Notes: generated by a model from the sequence alone, not told the origin. A stretch of DNA of 32,033 nucleotides from Acidithiobacillus ferrivorans (GCA_018853935.1 JAAOMR010000168.1:1-32033), one strand, 5' to 3'; shown: positions 16,291 to 22,030, numbered from the stretch's first letter. Made by a program: numbers and translations.

Positions 16291-16558
16291 CGAAATCCTG
16301 GAGTTTTTGGGGCTGGATCCGGCGGATTGCCTGGTCACGGATGAGTCCAGCATTTACGACTTTTCCACCCGTTATCCAGAAGCGGAATACCCAGCGGAGG
16401 CTTGCGGCTCCTACGGGGAAGAGGTTGACCGATGGGACGCATGGCTGGAACAATCGTGGTCTCGTCGATTCCCCTGCGTGGCATTGGGGCAGACGCATAG
16501 GGAGAGTTACCTGGTCAGCCTCGCCGCCAGGATACGGGAGAGTCGAAATGTGCAGTGA
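16222..16558 (+). CDS. hypothetical protein, about 111 aa, start disrupted by one base
   Basis: The open frame clearly codes from about 16226 (KITIAEQDLVESYQKEINEI) to TGA 16558, but it lacks a good start in frame; TTG 16262 gives 98 residues. An ATG at 16222 with GAGGG upstream reads MKKTKK and would enter this frame if one A of the A5 run at about 16237-16241 were absent. The product is acidic and helical at the N-terminus, with a DAWLEQSWSRRFPC segment. The stop overlaps the start of the zinc-like gene at 16548. The family is unknown. Confidence 0.6.
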
Positions 16559-16769
16559 TGTGCAGGCAGCGTATCTGGGATCTGATCTCGACTGTTACAG
16601 GTGCGCTAAAGAATGGGATCTGGCGCACCCGAACGAAGTTTTCCCTGTTGCTGCCACCAGGATGTGGCTCTGCCCGGTCTGCGGCAACAAAAGATGCCCG
16701 AAGGCCACAGATCACCGTCTGGATTGCACCGGCAGCAACGATCCCGGCCAGCCTGGGTCTCGATATTAA
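16548..16769 (+). CDS. small cysteine-rich protein, paralogue of the gene at 12437
   Basis: ATG 16548 has GGGAG at 16536-16540 and overlaps the previous gene by 11 bases. The 73-residue product has CYRCAKEWD and the signature CPVCGNKRCPKATDHRLDC followed by TGSNDPGQPGSRY. It is nearly the same C-terminus as the 81-residue protein at 12437-12682. The Cys/His pattern suggests a small zinc-binding fold. The two copies sit just upstream of the two boxA leaders (12779 and 17692), which may reflect duplication of a whole module. Confidence 0.72.
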   Translation: MCSDVQAAYLGSDLDCYRCAKEWDLAHPNEVFPVAATRMWLCPVCGNKRCPKATDHRLDCTGSNDPGQPGSRY

Positions 16770-16805
16770 CCGTCATCCCAAGGAGCATTTTCATGGAGGT
16801 GTGTT

Positions 16806-17024
16806 ATGGGCTGGGTAGCACTTATTATCATCCTGGCGGTGCTTGTGGCAATGGCACTTCGTCAGGGATTAGATTGCGCGACATCGGACCCGCTGAAAAC
16901 GCCACTTTCAGACATACTCCATGCGGATGAGGCGTGTCTTTACAAGCCTGGAACCGTTACCACGGCTGATGGTAAGACCTTTGTGAGGAGTGCATACAGT
17001 GGTGGCTCTATAGATGCTAATTGA
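16806..17024 (+). CDS. small membrane-anchored protein, 72 aa
   Basis: ATG 16806 follows GGAGG at 16795-16799. The product has an N-terminal hydrophobic helix (WVALIIILAVLVAMAL, residues 3-18), then a polar domain of about 50 residues with two cysteines. It could be a membrane anchor or an uncleaved exported protein. No family is recognised. Confidence 0.6.
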   Translation: MGWVALIIILAVLVAMALRQGLDCATSDPLKTPLSDILHADEACLYKPGTVTTADGKTFVRSAYSGGSIDAN

Positions 17025-17107
17025 CGACAACGGCACGGCACCGCGAAAATTGACGGACATGGGATTATCTGTGACACCTTCAAGGTAACGGAATTGAGGA
17101 GAACGCC

Positions 17108-17350
17108 ATGCACAAAAGAATCACACTAACCGGAATATCCTTACGTGGAAAGAACCGGGTCAAGGAAGCCTTTATGATGTTGGGCACCCGCGAATGGCGC
17201 ATATTGGAACAGCAGGATCGCGTTCCTTTTAACCAGAGTGTTGGCCCGTGGTTTCTGGTTGAGCCGCGCTCGGACAACCCAAAGAGGAAAAGCTTCCTGC
17301 GATGGGTTCACGGGGTATTCGATCCTCACTTTAAGATCGTAGAACCCTAA
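17108..17350 (+). CDS. hypothetical basic protein, 80 aa
   Basis: ATG 17108 is preceded by GAGGAG at 17096-17101. The product is basic and aromatic (EWRILEQQDRVPFNQSVGPWF; NPKRKSFLRWVHG), without signal peptide or membrane helix. It is a compact small protein of unknown function. It ends 20 bp before a strong promoter. Confidence 0.6.
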   Translation: MHKRITLTGISLRGKNRVKEAFMMLGTREWRILEQQDRVPFNQSVGPWFLVEPRSDNPKRKSFLRWVHGVFDPHFKIVEP

Positions 17351-17369
17351 AAATAGCCCACCAAAAAAC

Positions 17370-17397
17370 TTGACGGAATCATAGGTCTTGATATACT
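17370..17397 (+). promoter_or_regulatory. sigma70 promoter upstream of the second tRNA group
   Basis: TTGACG at 17370-17375 and TATACT at 17392-17397 are 16 bases apart, a near-consensus promoter. It precedes a short transcription unit (46-codon frame, then a strong terminator) and then the boxA leader. It may therefore drive the main array with attenuation, or an independent small RNA. Confidence 0.7.
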
Positions 17398-17426
17398 AAA
17401 CACATATTGGAATATCGGAGCTGGAA

Positions 17427-17567
17427 ATGAACGGACACCAGGGCAGTTTCATAGCAGGGCAAGCATGGCATACGGAAGACCGTATGGAATGGGGCGCGCG
17501 CTATTGTCTGTCGTCCGTGACACCGAAAAATCCATCATCCACACAATCAGGCTTTATCATGATCTAA
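17427..17567 (+). CDS. small protein or leader peptide, 46 aa
   Basis: ATG 17427 has GGAG at 17417-17420 and lies 29 bases downstream of the promoter's -10 box. The frame encodes MNGHQGSFIAGQAWHTEDRM and on to TAA 17567, with two tryptophans in a short space. It is followed by a rho-independent terminator at 17623-17662. The first tRNA after the terminator is tRNA-Trp, so a leader-peptide role is conceivable, but the Trp codons are not adjacent and this is speculative. Confidence 0.5.
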   Translation: MNGHQGSFIAGQAWHTEDRMEWGARYCLSSVTPKNPSSTQSGFIMI

Positions 17568-17622
17568 CCGGGACCCCATAACGGAGTCCCATGCAATAAA
17601 GGGGCTCCACCGGAAGCAAAAG

Positions 17623-17662
17623 ACCGGCAGCCCTTGTGAAAACAGGCTGCCGGTTTTGTTTT
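17623..17662 (+). terminator. rho-independent terminator
   Basis: ACCGGCAGCC (17623-17632) pairs perfectly with GGCTGCCGGT (17645-17654), followed by TTTGTTTT. Upstream GGAGTCCC and GGGGCTCC can form a competing structure, compatible with attenuation. Confidence 0.85.
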
Positions 17663-17691
17663 GGTCGTCTTGCAGACTGCAAGTCAGCTAC

Positions 17692-17798
17692 GCTCTTTGA
17701 AAATTGAAGACTTACCGTGTGTCCGTCTGTGTTTAGGCGGATGCACACCATAACCCCGCGGAATGTGATCTGCTCTCTGCAACGGTTATGGTGTGCAT
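17692..17798 (+). promoter_or_regulatory. boxA-like antitermination site and bistable leader 2
   Basis: GCTCTTTGAAAAT at 17692-17704 is boxA-like. GTGTGTCCG (17717-17725) can pair with 17738-17746. Alternatively ATGCACACCATAACC (17741-17755) pairs perfectly with 17784-17798 over 15 bp. Compared with leader 1 the second stem changes CAGAGC to CATAACC with matching changes on the other side, which supports a real RNA structure. Confidence 0.72.
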
Positions 17799-17831
17799 GA
17801 AGCGCCCATTATTTTGTGTGCGACGCACAAT

Positions 17832-17925
17832 GCCGACATAGCTCAACCTGGCCGGCTGGCTGCGACTGTAGAGCGATGGTCTCCAAAACCATAGGCTGGG
17901 GGTTCGATTCCCTCTGTCGGTGCCA
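17832..17925 (+). tRNA. tRNA-Trp (CCA) with 17-nt D-loop insert
   Basis: Acceptor GCCGACA/TGTCGGT (G-U at the end), D-stem GCTC/GAGC, anticodon arm ATGGT-CTCCAAA-ACCAT and an encoded GCCA end. The D-loop carries CCGGCTGGCTGCGACTG at 17852-17868, directly after GG (18-19). Without it the cloverleaf is normal. Confidence 0.9.
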
Positions 17926-17947
17926 ATTCTCAAATAAGAGGGATGAC

Positions 17948-18178
17948 GTGAATACCATTAAAGACATGGTCAAAGATGGCAGGAAGGTGATATTCACCAG
18001 GTTTAAGGAAGGTCAACTCTGGTACATGACGGAATGCGGCTTTGAGTTCCCCGTGCCGGTTGACGATACTGGCACCGCTACCTTCTTGCCGGAAGATAAG
18101 GCGATGCTGTTTATGCGATACATTCGTAAGCACATCGCTTTTATTGAAAAAGCCAAAGCGGAGCATGATGCTGCGTGA
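17948..18178 (+). CDS. hypothetical protein, 76 aa
   Basis: GTG 17948 has GAGG at 17937-17940. The product (MNTIKDMVKDGRKVIFTRFK) appears to be a small beta-sheet protein with a helical C-terminus (FMRYIRKHIAFIEKAKAEHD). It is the first protein gene within the tRNA array, 22 bp after tRNA-Trp and 11 bp before tRNA-Met, so it must share their transcript. The function is unknown. Confidence 0.65.
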   Translation: MNTIKDMVKDGRKVIFTRFKEGQLWYMTECGFEFPVPVDDTGTATFLPEDKAMLFMRYIRKHIAFIEKAKAEHDAA

Positions 18179-18189
18179 TTGAAGTTTGT

Positions 18190-18265
18190 TGCGGGTTAGT
18201 AGATTGGTCTACGCTGGTCTCATACGCCAGAAAAATTGCCGGTTCGATTCCGGTACCCGCTACCA
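18190..18265 (+). tRNA. tRNA-Met (CAT), elongator-like
   Basis: Six acceptor pairs GCGGGT/ACCCGC with a T-T mismatch at position 1-72, D-stem GTAG/CTAC, anticodon arm CTGGT-CTCATAC-GCCAG and encoded ACCA. It lacks the GC-rich anticodon stem of initiators. A CAT anticodon could also be tRNA-Ile2. Confidence 0.82.
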
Positions 18266-18266
18266 T

Positions 18267-18356
18267 GCCAAAGTAGCTCAGAGGTAGAGCGCCCAGGACG
18301 ATATCCGGCAGGATCATATCCGGGAGGACAGTGGTTCGATCCCACTCTGCGGCACC
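18267..18356 (+). tRNA. tRNA-like gene with duplicated anticodon arm (GAT and CAT)
   Basis: D-arm GCTC-AGAGGTA-GAGC and T-arm AGTGG-TTCGATC-CCACT are normal. The acceptor GCCAAAG/CTGCGGC has two mismatches, and the 3' end is ACCT, not CCA. The anticodon region is a tandem 15-nt repeat, CAGGACGATATCCGG (18294-18308) then CAGGATCATATCCGG (18309-18323). The loops would expose GAT (Ile, with C33) and CAT. Confidence 0.65.
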
Positions 18357-18706
18357 TATTTACAGTTGTAAAACAGTGATCTTTCGTTCAAGTGTCAATG
18401 ATTGAACGGTATTTGATCAAACCGAAAACCCCTGTCCTCGCAGGTAAAATGAGGCCGAAGCGGATGCTGGCCGTGCCTACCGGCGCTCAACGGTGGGGGT
18501 GCCCGGAACCATATTATCGGGAATGGTCTTTGGCGGTGCTGACCGAAAAAGGCCGCAGGCAGGTTGGCCGTATTTCACCTTGAGAACGGCCCTGGTGTAA
18601 GCTATCAGGTCTTGTGCACCGTCATACTAAGTGCTTCGTGCTCCAATGGGAAGGTGGTCATAGGATAGAAAAGTCAGGCTGCCGGGTGGTTCCGGTGGCT
18701 GCATAT
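18357..18706. other. array spacer with one possible small gene
   Basis: Apart from the tentative 61-codon frame at 18398, no gene is seen. AGTGCTTCGTGCT near 18631-18643 is shared with the anticodon-variable region of tRNA-Leu(GAG) at 25784-25796, so a decayed tRNA may lie here. No complete cloverleaf could be built. Confidence 0.35.
18398..18583 (+). CDS. possible small basic protein, 61 aa
   Basis: ATG 18398 opens MIERYLIKPKTPVLAGKMRP and continues KRMLAVPTGAQR. The opening is faintly similar to the protein at 22445 (MKRETLVIRPEKHKRRIGVL then PTYAQR). No good ribosome site is present. The similarity is short, so the gene is uncertain. Confidence 0.35.
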   Translation: MIERYLIKPKTPVLAGKMRPKRMLAVPTGAQRWGCPEPYYREWSLAVLTEKGRRQVGRISP

Positions 18707-18781
18707 GCGGGTTTGGCAGAGTGGCCCATGCTCCAGCCTTCCAAGCTGATCACGGGGGTTCGATTCCCCCAACCCGCTCCA
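18707..18781 (+). tRNA. tRNA-Gly (TCC)
   Basis: Acceptor GCGGGTT/AACCCGC, then TCCA encoded. Anticodon loop CTTCCAA and T-arm GGGGG-TTCGATT-CCCCC. The D-arm is weak (GCA/TGC) with a 10-nt loop. No insert. Confidence 0.85.
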
Positions 18782-18862
18782 AATTCTCCCGTTCTGCCGG
18801 GTAATGCAGGTGCCATTCCGGTCTGGTACTGATCGCTCTCTGTGATGGGTGCGAATTGGACT
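18782..18862. other. spacer before repeat copy B
   Basis: No gene or clear structure is seen. Confidence 0.3.
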
Positions 18863-19115
18863 GGCGGTTGCCGCTGACGATAGCGGGCCATGCCCTTAAC
18901 AGGGTGTAACCCTTAACGGGGCGTAACCCCACGGCGTTGATGTGGCTGATACCCGCTCGGAAGAATTCAATGGCAACCGGTCCGTTATTCCGGTGGTTCT
19001 GAGATAGGCGACCGTAGCATAAGGCGGTATGGGGTGCCCGGCAGGAGCATCGTGGAGTCCGAAAGGAACCATTCCTGCAAGCCGTGGCGTTTGGAATGCG
19101 CCGCGCATCTATTCT
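18863..19115 (+). repeat. dispersed structured noncoding repeat, copy B
   Basis: This is the second copy of the repeat at 15277-15517. The 5' block (18863 to about 18930) keeps CCGCT-GACGAT-like hairpins, with an extra GGGGCGTAACCCC unit. The 3' block (19023-19115) keeps GGCAGGAGCATCGTGGAGTC with matching TTCCTGCAAGCC. It lies between tRNA-Gly and tRNA-Asn, so it is transcribed in the array. Confidence 0.65.
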
Positions 19116-19276
19116 ATGCCGCTGTGCCGATTGGTAGGGCTTTCTCAAAAATCGCCGATCCACGAATACTGCAGCGGCGCCTATTTGCACCCTCGCAAAC
19201 GGACCATATTGCCGGAGCGGGGTGCAATGATCGGTGGTCCCGCCGTGGTGCTAAATATAGCACCTATAGGGCATCT
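19116..19276. other. spacer with tRNA-like remnant
   Basis: CCGCTGT (about 19121) can pair with GCAGCGG (about 19171) and encloses a D-arm-like GCC-GATTGGTAG-GGC and a TTTCTCAAAAATCG stretch, about 60 nt in all, too short for a cloverleaf. TTGCACCC/GGGGTGCAA forms a hairpin just downstream (about 19185-19226). Confidence 0.35.
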
Positions 19277-19352
19277 TGGGGTGTAGTTCAGCGGTAGAAA
19301 CGCCTGACTGTTAATCAGGATGTCGCAGGTTCGAATCCTGCCGCCCCAGCCA
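19277..19352 (+). tRNA. tRNA-Asn (GTT)
   Basis: Acceptor TGGGGTG/CGCCCCA, anticodon arm CCTGA-CTGTTAA-TCAGG, T-arm GCAGG-TTCGAAT-CCTGC, and GCCA encoded. Fully canonical. Confidence 0.95.
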
Positions 19353-19503
19353 AACATTAAGGTTGCCGACAGGTAACGGCGTAACGAGGGCCAGTCCTGC
19401 CCGGACCTTAATCAACCCATGCCAGCGGGAGGGAGGGCATGGGGGAGCACTGCCCGCACATAAAACCTGCGTTTTGCCGGTTTCGGCCGAAAAACCGGCA
19501 CTT
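19353..19503. other. hairpin-rich spacer
   Basis: Three strong hairpins follow one another: ATTAAGGT/ACCTTAAT (about 19356-19410), CCCATGCC/GGCATGGG (about 19416-19443) and TGCCGGTTT/AAACCGGCA (about 19477-19501). There is no U-tract, so they look like processing structures rather than terminators. Confidence 0.5.
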
Positions 19504-19580
19504 CGGGATGTAGCCCAATCTGGTAGGGCGCTCGCTTTGGGAGCGAGAAGTTGCGAGTTCGAATCTCGCCATCCCGACCA
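19504..19580 (+). tRNA. tRNA-Pro (TGG)
   Basis: Acceptor CGGGATG/CATCCCG, anticodon arm CTCGC-TTTGGGA-GCGAG, T-arm GCGAG-TTCGAAT-CTCGC, ACCA encoded. Canonical. Confidence 0.95.
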
Positions 19581-19821
19581 ATTCAGAACCAAAAGCCAGG
19601 CATTCTCAAATCGAGTGCCTTTCTGTTGGTGAGGCGATATGCCCGTCGAGGCTATCGTTGCTGTCTGAGGCACCTGGGGTATCGGATCCCGCTTAGCGCC
19701 AGCGAACGAGAAGCCCGGCCAACCTGTGAGAAGTCCGGAGTAATTACCCGGATGCAGTGTCACAGAAGGGCAAAGCGAAGGGATAAGCCGGAGATCAGAA
19801 CCGGCCACCAACAATCAATAT
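19581..19821. other. spacer, no gene seen
   Basis: Contains TTAGCGCCAGCGAACGAGAAG near 19693, related to the GGCGCCAGCGAAGCGGAGAAG segment inside the T-loop insert of tRNA-Asp (about 21979-21999). This suggests the insert sequence also exists outside tRNAs. Confidence 0.4.
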
Positions 19822-19916
19822 GGAAGCTTGGCAGAGCCTGGCTGATTGCACCGGTCTTGAAAACCGGCAGGGGATGAATAGTCCTTTCCTGGGTTCAAAT
19901 CCCAGAGCTTCCGCCA
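19822..19916 (+). tRNA. tRNA-Ser (TGA)
   Basis: Acceptor GGAAGCT/AGCTTCC, anticodon arm CCGGT-CTTGAAA-ACCGG, long variable arm, T-arm CTGGG-TTCAAAT-CCCAG, GCCA encoded. Confidence 0.93.
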
Positions 19917-19930
19917 ATTCGTAGCATCAT

Positions 19931-20021
19931 GGAAAGCTGGCTCAACGGTACAGCAGTCGATTGCTAATCGACCGTCGCTTTAAAACGCGGCATACAGGTT
20001 CTTATCCTGTGCTTTCCGCCA
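19931..20021 (+). tRNA. tRNA-Ser (GCT) with abnormal T-loop
   Basis: Acceptor GGAAAGC/GCTTTCC, anticodon arm GTCGA-TTGCTAA-TCGAC, variable arm, GCCA encoded. The T-loop reads TTCTTAT instead of TTCRANN, so the near-invariant A58 is lost. Confidence 0.85.
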
Positions 20022-20086
20022 ACGTCGTTGTGGAACACCAGATAATCCCACGGGATAGGCTAAAATGCCCGGAACCTGGTTTTTTT

Positions 20087-20205
20087 GGAGCGTTGCCAGA
20101 GTGGTCTAATGGGCCTACTTGGAAGCAGCGAGTTGGCGAAAGCCGGCACGGGGGTTCAATGTGCGAAGCGCTAGCGTAGCGGAGAAAATCCCTCACGCTC
20201 CGCCA
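20087..20205 (+). tRNA. tRNA-Ser (GGA) with 28-nt T-loop insert
   Basis: Acceptor GGAGCGT/ACGCTCC, long variable arm and GCCA end. The T-stem GGGGG/CCCTC closes on TTCAA, then TGTGCGAAGCGCTAGCGTAG plus CGGAGAAA (about 20160-20187), then AT. The anticodon stem around TTGGAAG is poorly paired. Confidence 0.75.
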
Positions 20206-20322
20206 AATGTTGTGACGCACGAAACACCCTTTTGTTATCCACAAAATATCTTGTGGAGCGTGCAGGCTACACAAATAGTAGCGAGGAAGAAGTCTGTTGA
20301 TTCAGGGATGACTCCCGCACCT
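20206..20322. other. spacer, no gene seen
   Basis: The spacer has a TTATCCACAAAATATCTTGTGGA stem (about 20235-20256: TCCACAA with TTGTGGA). There is no coding frame with a start site. Confidence 0.35.
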
Positions 20323-20398
20323 GGGCCTTTAGCTCATTTGGGAGAGCGCCTGCCCTGCAAGCAGGAGGTAGCCGGATCGTAGCCGGCAAGGTCCACCA
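20323..20398 (+). tRNA. tRNA-Ala (TGC) with C33 and abnormal T-loop
   Basis: Acceptor GGGCCTT/AAGGTCC, D-stem GCTC/GAGC, anticodon arm CCTGC-CCTGCAA-GCAGG, ACCA encoded. Position 33 is C instead of the near-universal U, and the T-loop is ATCGTAG. Confidence 0.85.
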
Positions 20399-20668
20399 AA
20401 TTCCCCGGCCCCGGGTTACAGGGACGCGCCTTCTGGTGGCGGAATTTTCGTGATCGTTGAAGACTGGACGACCGCGCAAATAAACCGGGCGTTGATCCAT
20501 CACGAAAGGATTCCGTGTGTACGATTGCGGAGATCACCCGATGAACCGATTGCCGGATAAGCGGGTGCTGCAACAACGAAGGACACGGCATATCCCGGCC
20601 TGTGATATGGCAGCAGAACAGGCAAGCCGTTGGCAGGAATGTCGGCGCATCTATTTTCGACTTTCGGA
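20399..20668. other. spacer with partial repeat copy C
   Basis: GGCAAGCCGTTGGCAGGAAT at 20621-20640, followed by a GCGCATCTATTTT ending at 20657, matches the 3' end of repeat copies A and B. A short frame from about 20517 (MYDCGDHPMNRLPDK) has no ribosome site and is not called. Confidence 0.45.
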
Positions 20669-20757
20669 GAGTGAGGGATTCGGCAAACCCCGCAGACTGT
20701 AAATCTGCCGCCTCTGGCGCTGCACAGTTCTTATCTCAGAGGGTGCTTGCCGAACAG
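20669..20757 (+). tRNA. tRNA-Tyr (GTA)-like, degenerate
   Basis: The anticodon arm GCAGA-CTGTAAA-TCTGC (20692-20708) and short variable arm CGCC-TCT-GGCG are typical of Tyr. A D-arm-like GGG-ATTCGGCAAA-CCC precedes, but no matching acceptor strand exists. Instead TTCGGCAA (20679-20686) pairs perfectly with TTGCCGAA (20747-20754), which would give a tRNA without a D-arm. The T-arm (TTCTTAT loop) is unpaired, and no CCA is encoded. Confidence 0.55.
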
Positions 20758-20790
20758 CCTGGGAACCTTTTTATTTGATGCTGTAACAAC

Positions 20791-20865
20791 GTGGGATTGG
20801 CAGATTGGCATTATGCGCCGGCTTCCAAGCCGGATATAGGAGTTCGAGTCTCGCAACCCGCTTCA
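20791..20865 (+). tRNA. tRNA-Gly (TCC)-like, degenerate
   Basis: Acceptor GTGGGAT/AACCCGC with one mismatch. The anticodon stem CCGGC/GCCGG leaves only six loop bases (TTCCAA). The T-stem AGGAG/CTCGC is mostly mispaired. The end is TTCA rather than NCCA. Probably decaying. Confidence 0.55.
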
Positions 20866-20882
20866 ATTCGTAAATCAGCAAT

Positions 20883-20974
20883 GGAAGCGTGGCAGAGCGG
20901 TTTATTGCGCCGGTCTCGAAAACCGGAAGCCACGGTATCGTGGTTCGAGAGTTCGAATCTCTCCGCTTCCTCCA
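20883..20974 (+). tRNA. tRNA-Ser (CGA)
   Basis: Acceptor GGAAGCG/CGCTTCC, anticodon arm CCGGT-CTCGAAA-ACCGG, variable arm CCACG-GTAT-CGTGG, T-arm GAGAG-TTCGAAT-CTCTC, TCCA encoded. Canonical. Confidence 0.95.
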
Positions 20975-21098
20975 ATTTGCAGAACACTTCGGTGTGGCAG
21001 CAGCTTATCTGGTAGAAGCCAAACATGGTGCGTTATTTGATTTCTGACCTGCAACGGGGGCACCTTTACAGCTAGTGATAATTGTGGAGAATTAAAAT

Positions 21099-21833
21099 AT
21101 GAATGATGACTATGATAAGGGTTTTAACGGCGATTACATGATGAACAGCTCTGGGAGCCAGTCCTATGAAGAAGGTGCTGCCGCTCGGCGCATGGCTGAT
21201 TTGCGACTGCAGTGGCGCACAGAAGACGACGAACGATTACAAGCCACTATGAATCAGCAGGCCCAGAATGGCGGAGGGGGCTACACGCCTCTTGGTACAG
21301 GGCACGGAAAGCCCATGCCGCAAAAAACTGCAACACTCATTCTGATGTTGTTCGTAGCCCTGTTATTCGTATCCCCATTTGCGATCTTCGTGTTTGATGC
21401 CTTGGGAGCCCGGCCGTTGATGGCGGAGATGCTAAAGCCTACACGGTACAGCATAGATAAGCCGATTCAGTATAAGGGGTATGATGTTGCTTTCTTAGGC
21501 GGTGACCAGGGGCAATTTCCCAATAAATATGGGCTGAATTTACAAGTGATACAGAACGGCAATTTGCTCTGGAGACAGCCTTCAGATTGGAGTTATATTT
21601 CAACCCTGACCAGACACCCGACGCTTGCAACCAAAGATGGCATAGTCATGATGAAGATATATGGCTTCACCAAAGGCCATAATATCGTGCATGTATGCCT
21701 CCACATGAAAGATGGTGTCGCGATTGGAGGGTTGCCCATGACTCAGCAATTCCATTGTGATTCGAACATGATCCATTGGTATCCTCACGGTACCCCTTCC
21801 GTGGAAGATGCACAAAGACAGATCGAACATTAA
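21099..21833 (+). CDS. single-pass membrane protein, 244 aa
   Basis: ATG 21099 follows GGAGA at about 21085-21089. The product has a polar N-terminal cytoplasmic part of about 75 residues (charged, with QNGGGGY), one transmembrane helix at about 77-103 (TLILMLFVALLFVSPFAIFVF), and a C-terminal domain of about 140 residues with two cysteines (VCLHM..FHCDSN) that would be periplasmic. The family is not recognised. It is the largest protein gene inside the tRNA array and sits between tRNA-Ser and the heavily interrupted tRNA-Asp. Confidence 0.72.
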   Translation: MNDDYDKGFNGDYMMNSSGSQSYEEGAAARRMADLRLQWRTEDDERLQATMNQQAQNGGGGYTPLGTGHGKPMPQKTATLILMLFVALLFVSPFAIFVFDALGARPLMAEMLKPTRYSIDKPIQYKGYDVAFLGGDQGQFPNKYGLNLQVIQNGNLLWRQPSDWSYISTLTRHPTLATKDGIVMMKIYGFTKGHNIVHVCLHMKDGVAIGGLPMTQQFHCDSNMIHWYPHGTPSVEDAQRQIEH

Positions 21834-21849
21834 TCCTGAATGTACAAAC

Positions 21850-22025
21850 GATCCATTAGCTCAGTGGTAGAGCGTTCGCCCTTATCCGCTTCGCCCTGCG
21901 GACTGCGCTAGTGCTACGCAATTTGTCACCCGGAAGGTCGCCGGTTCGTTGTCCGAAGGACTAGCGAAAAGCGCCTTTGGCGCCAGCGAAGCGGAGAAGC
22001 GGATAAAATCCGGCATGGATCGCCA
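21850..22025 (+). tRNA. tRNA-Asp (GTC) with anticodon-loop and T-loop inserts
   Basis: Acceptor GATCCAT/ATGGATC, D-arm GCTC-AGTGGTA-GAGC and GCCA end are normal, but the gene is 176 nt long. About 43 nt (21881-21923) separate C32 from TGTCAC of the anticodon loop, and about 58 nt (about 21950-22007) interrupt the T-loop. TTATCCGCTTC (21882-21892) in the first insert is the exact complement of GAAGCGGATAA (21996-22006) in the second. Confidence 0.75.
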
Positions 22026-22030
22026 ATTTC

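Noticed and set aside
15942-16769. One long protein of 275 aa
   Set aside because: Only the first 85-95 residues look natural. The middle is out-of-frame reading of the gene ending at 16558, and the last 73 residues are a separate gene with its own ribosome site and a paralogue.
15277-19115. RNase P RNA
   Set aside because: The GAGGAACCATT segment recalls the GAGGAAAGTCC motif, but the remaining conserved regions are absent and two copies are present.
20517-20702. 61-aa frame ending at the Tyr tRNA
   Set aside because: No ribosome site; it overlaps repeat copy C and the tRNA.
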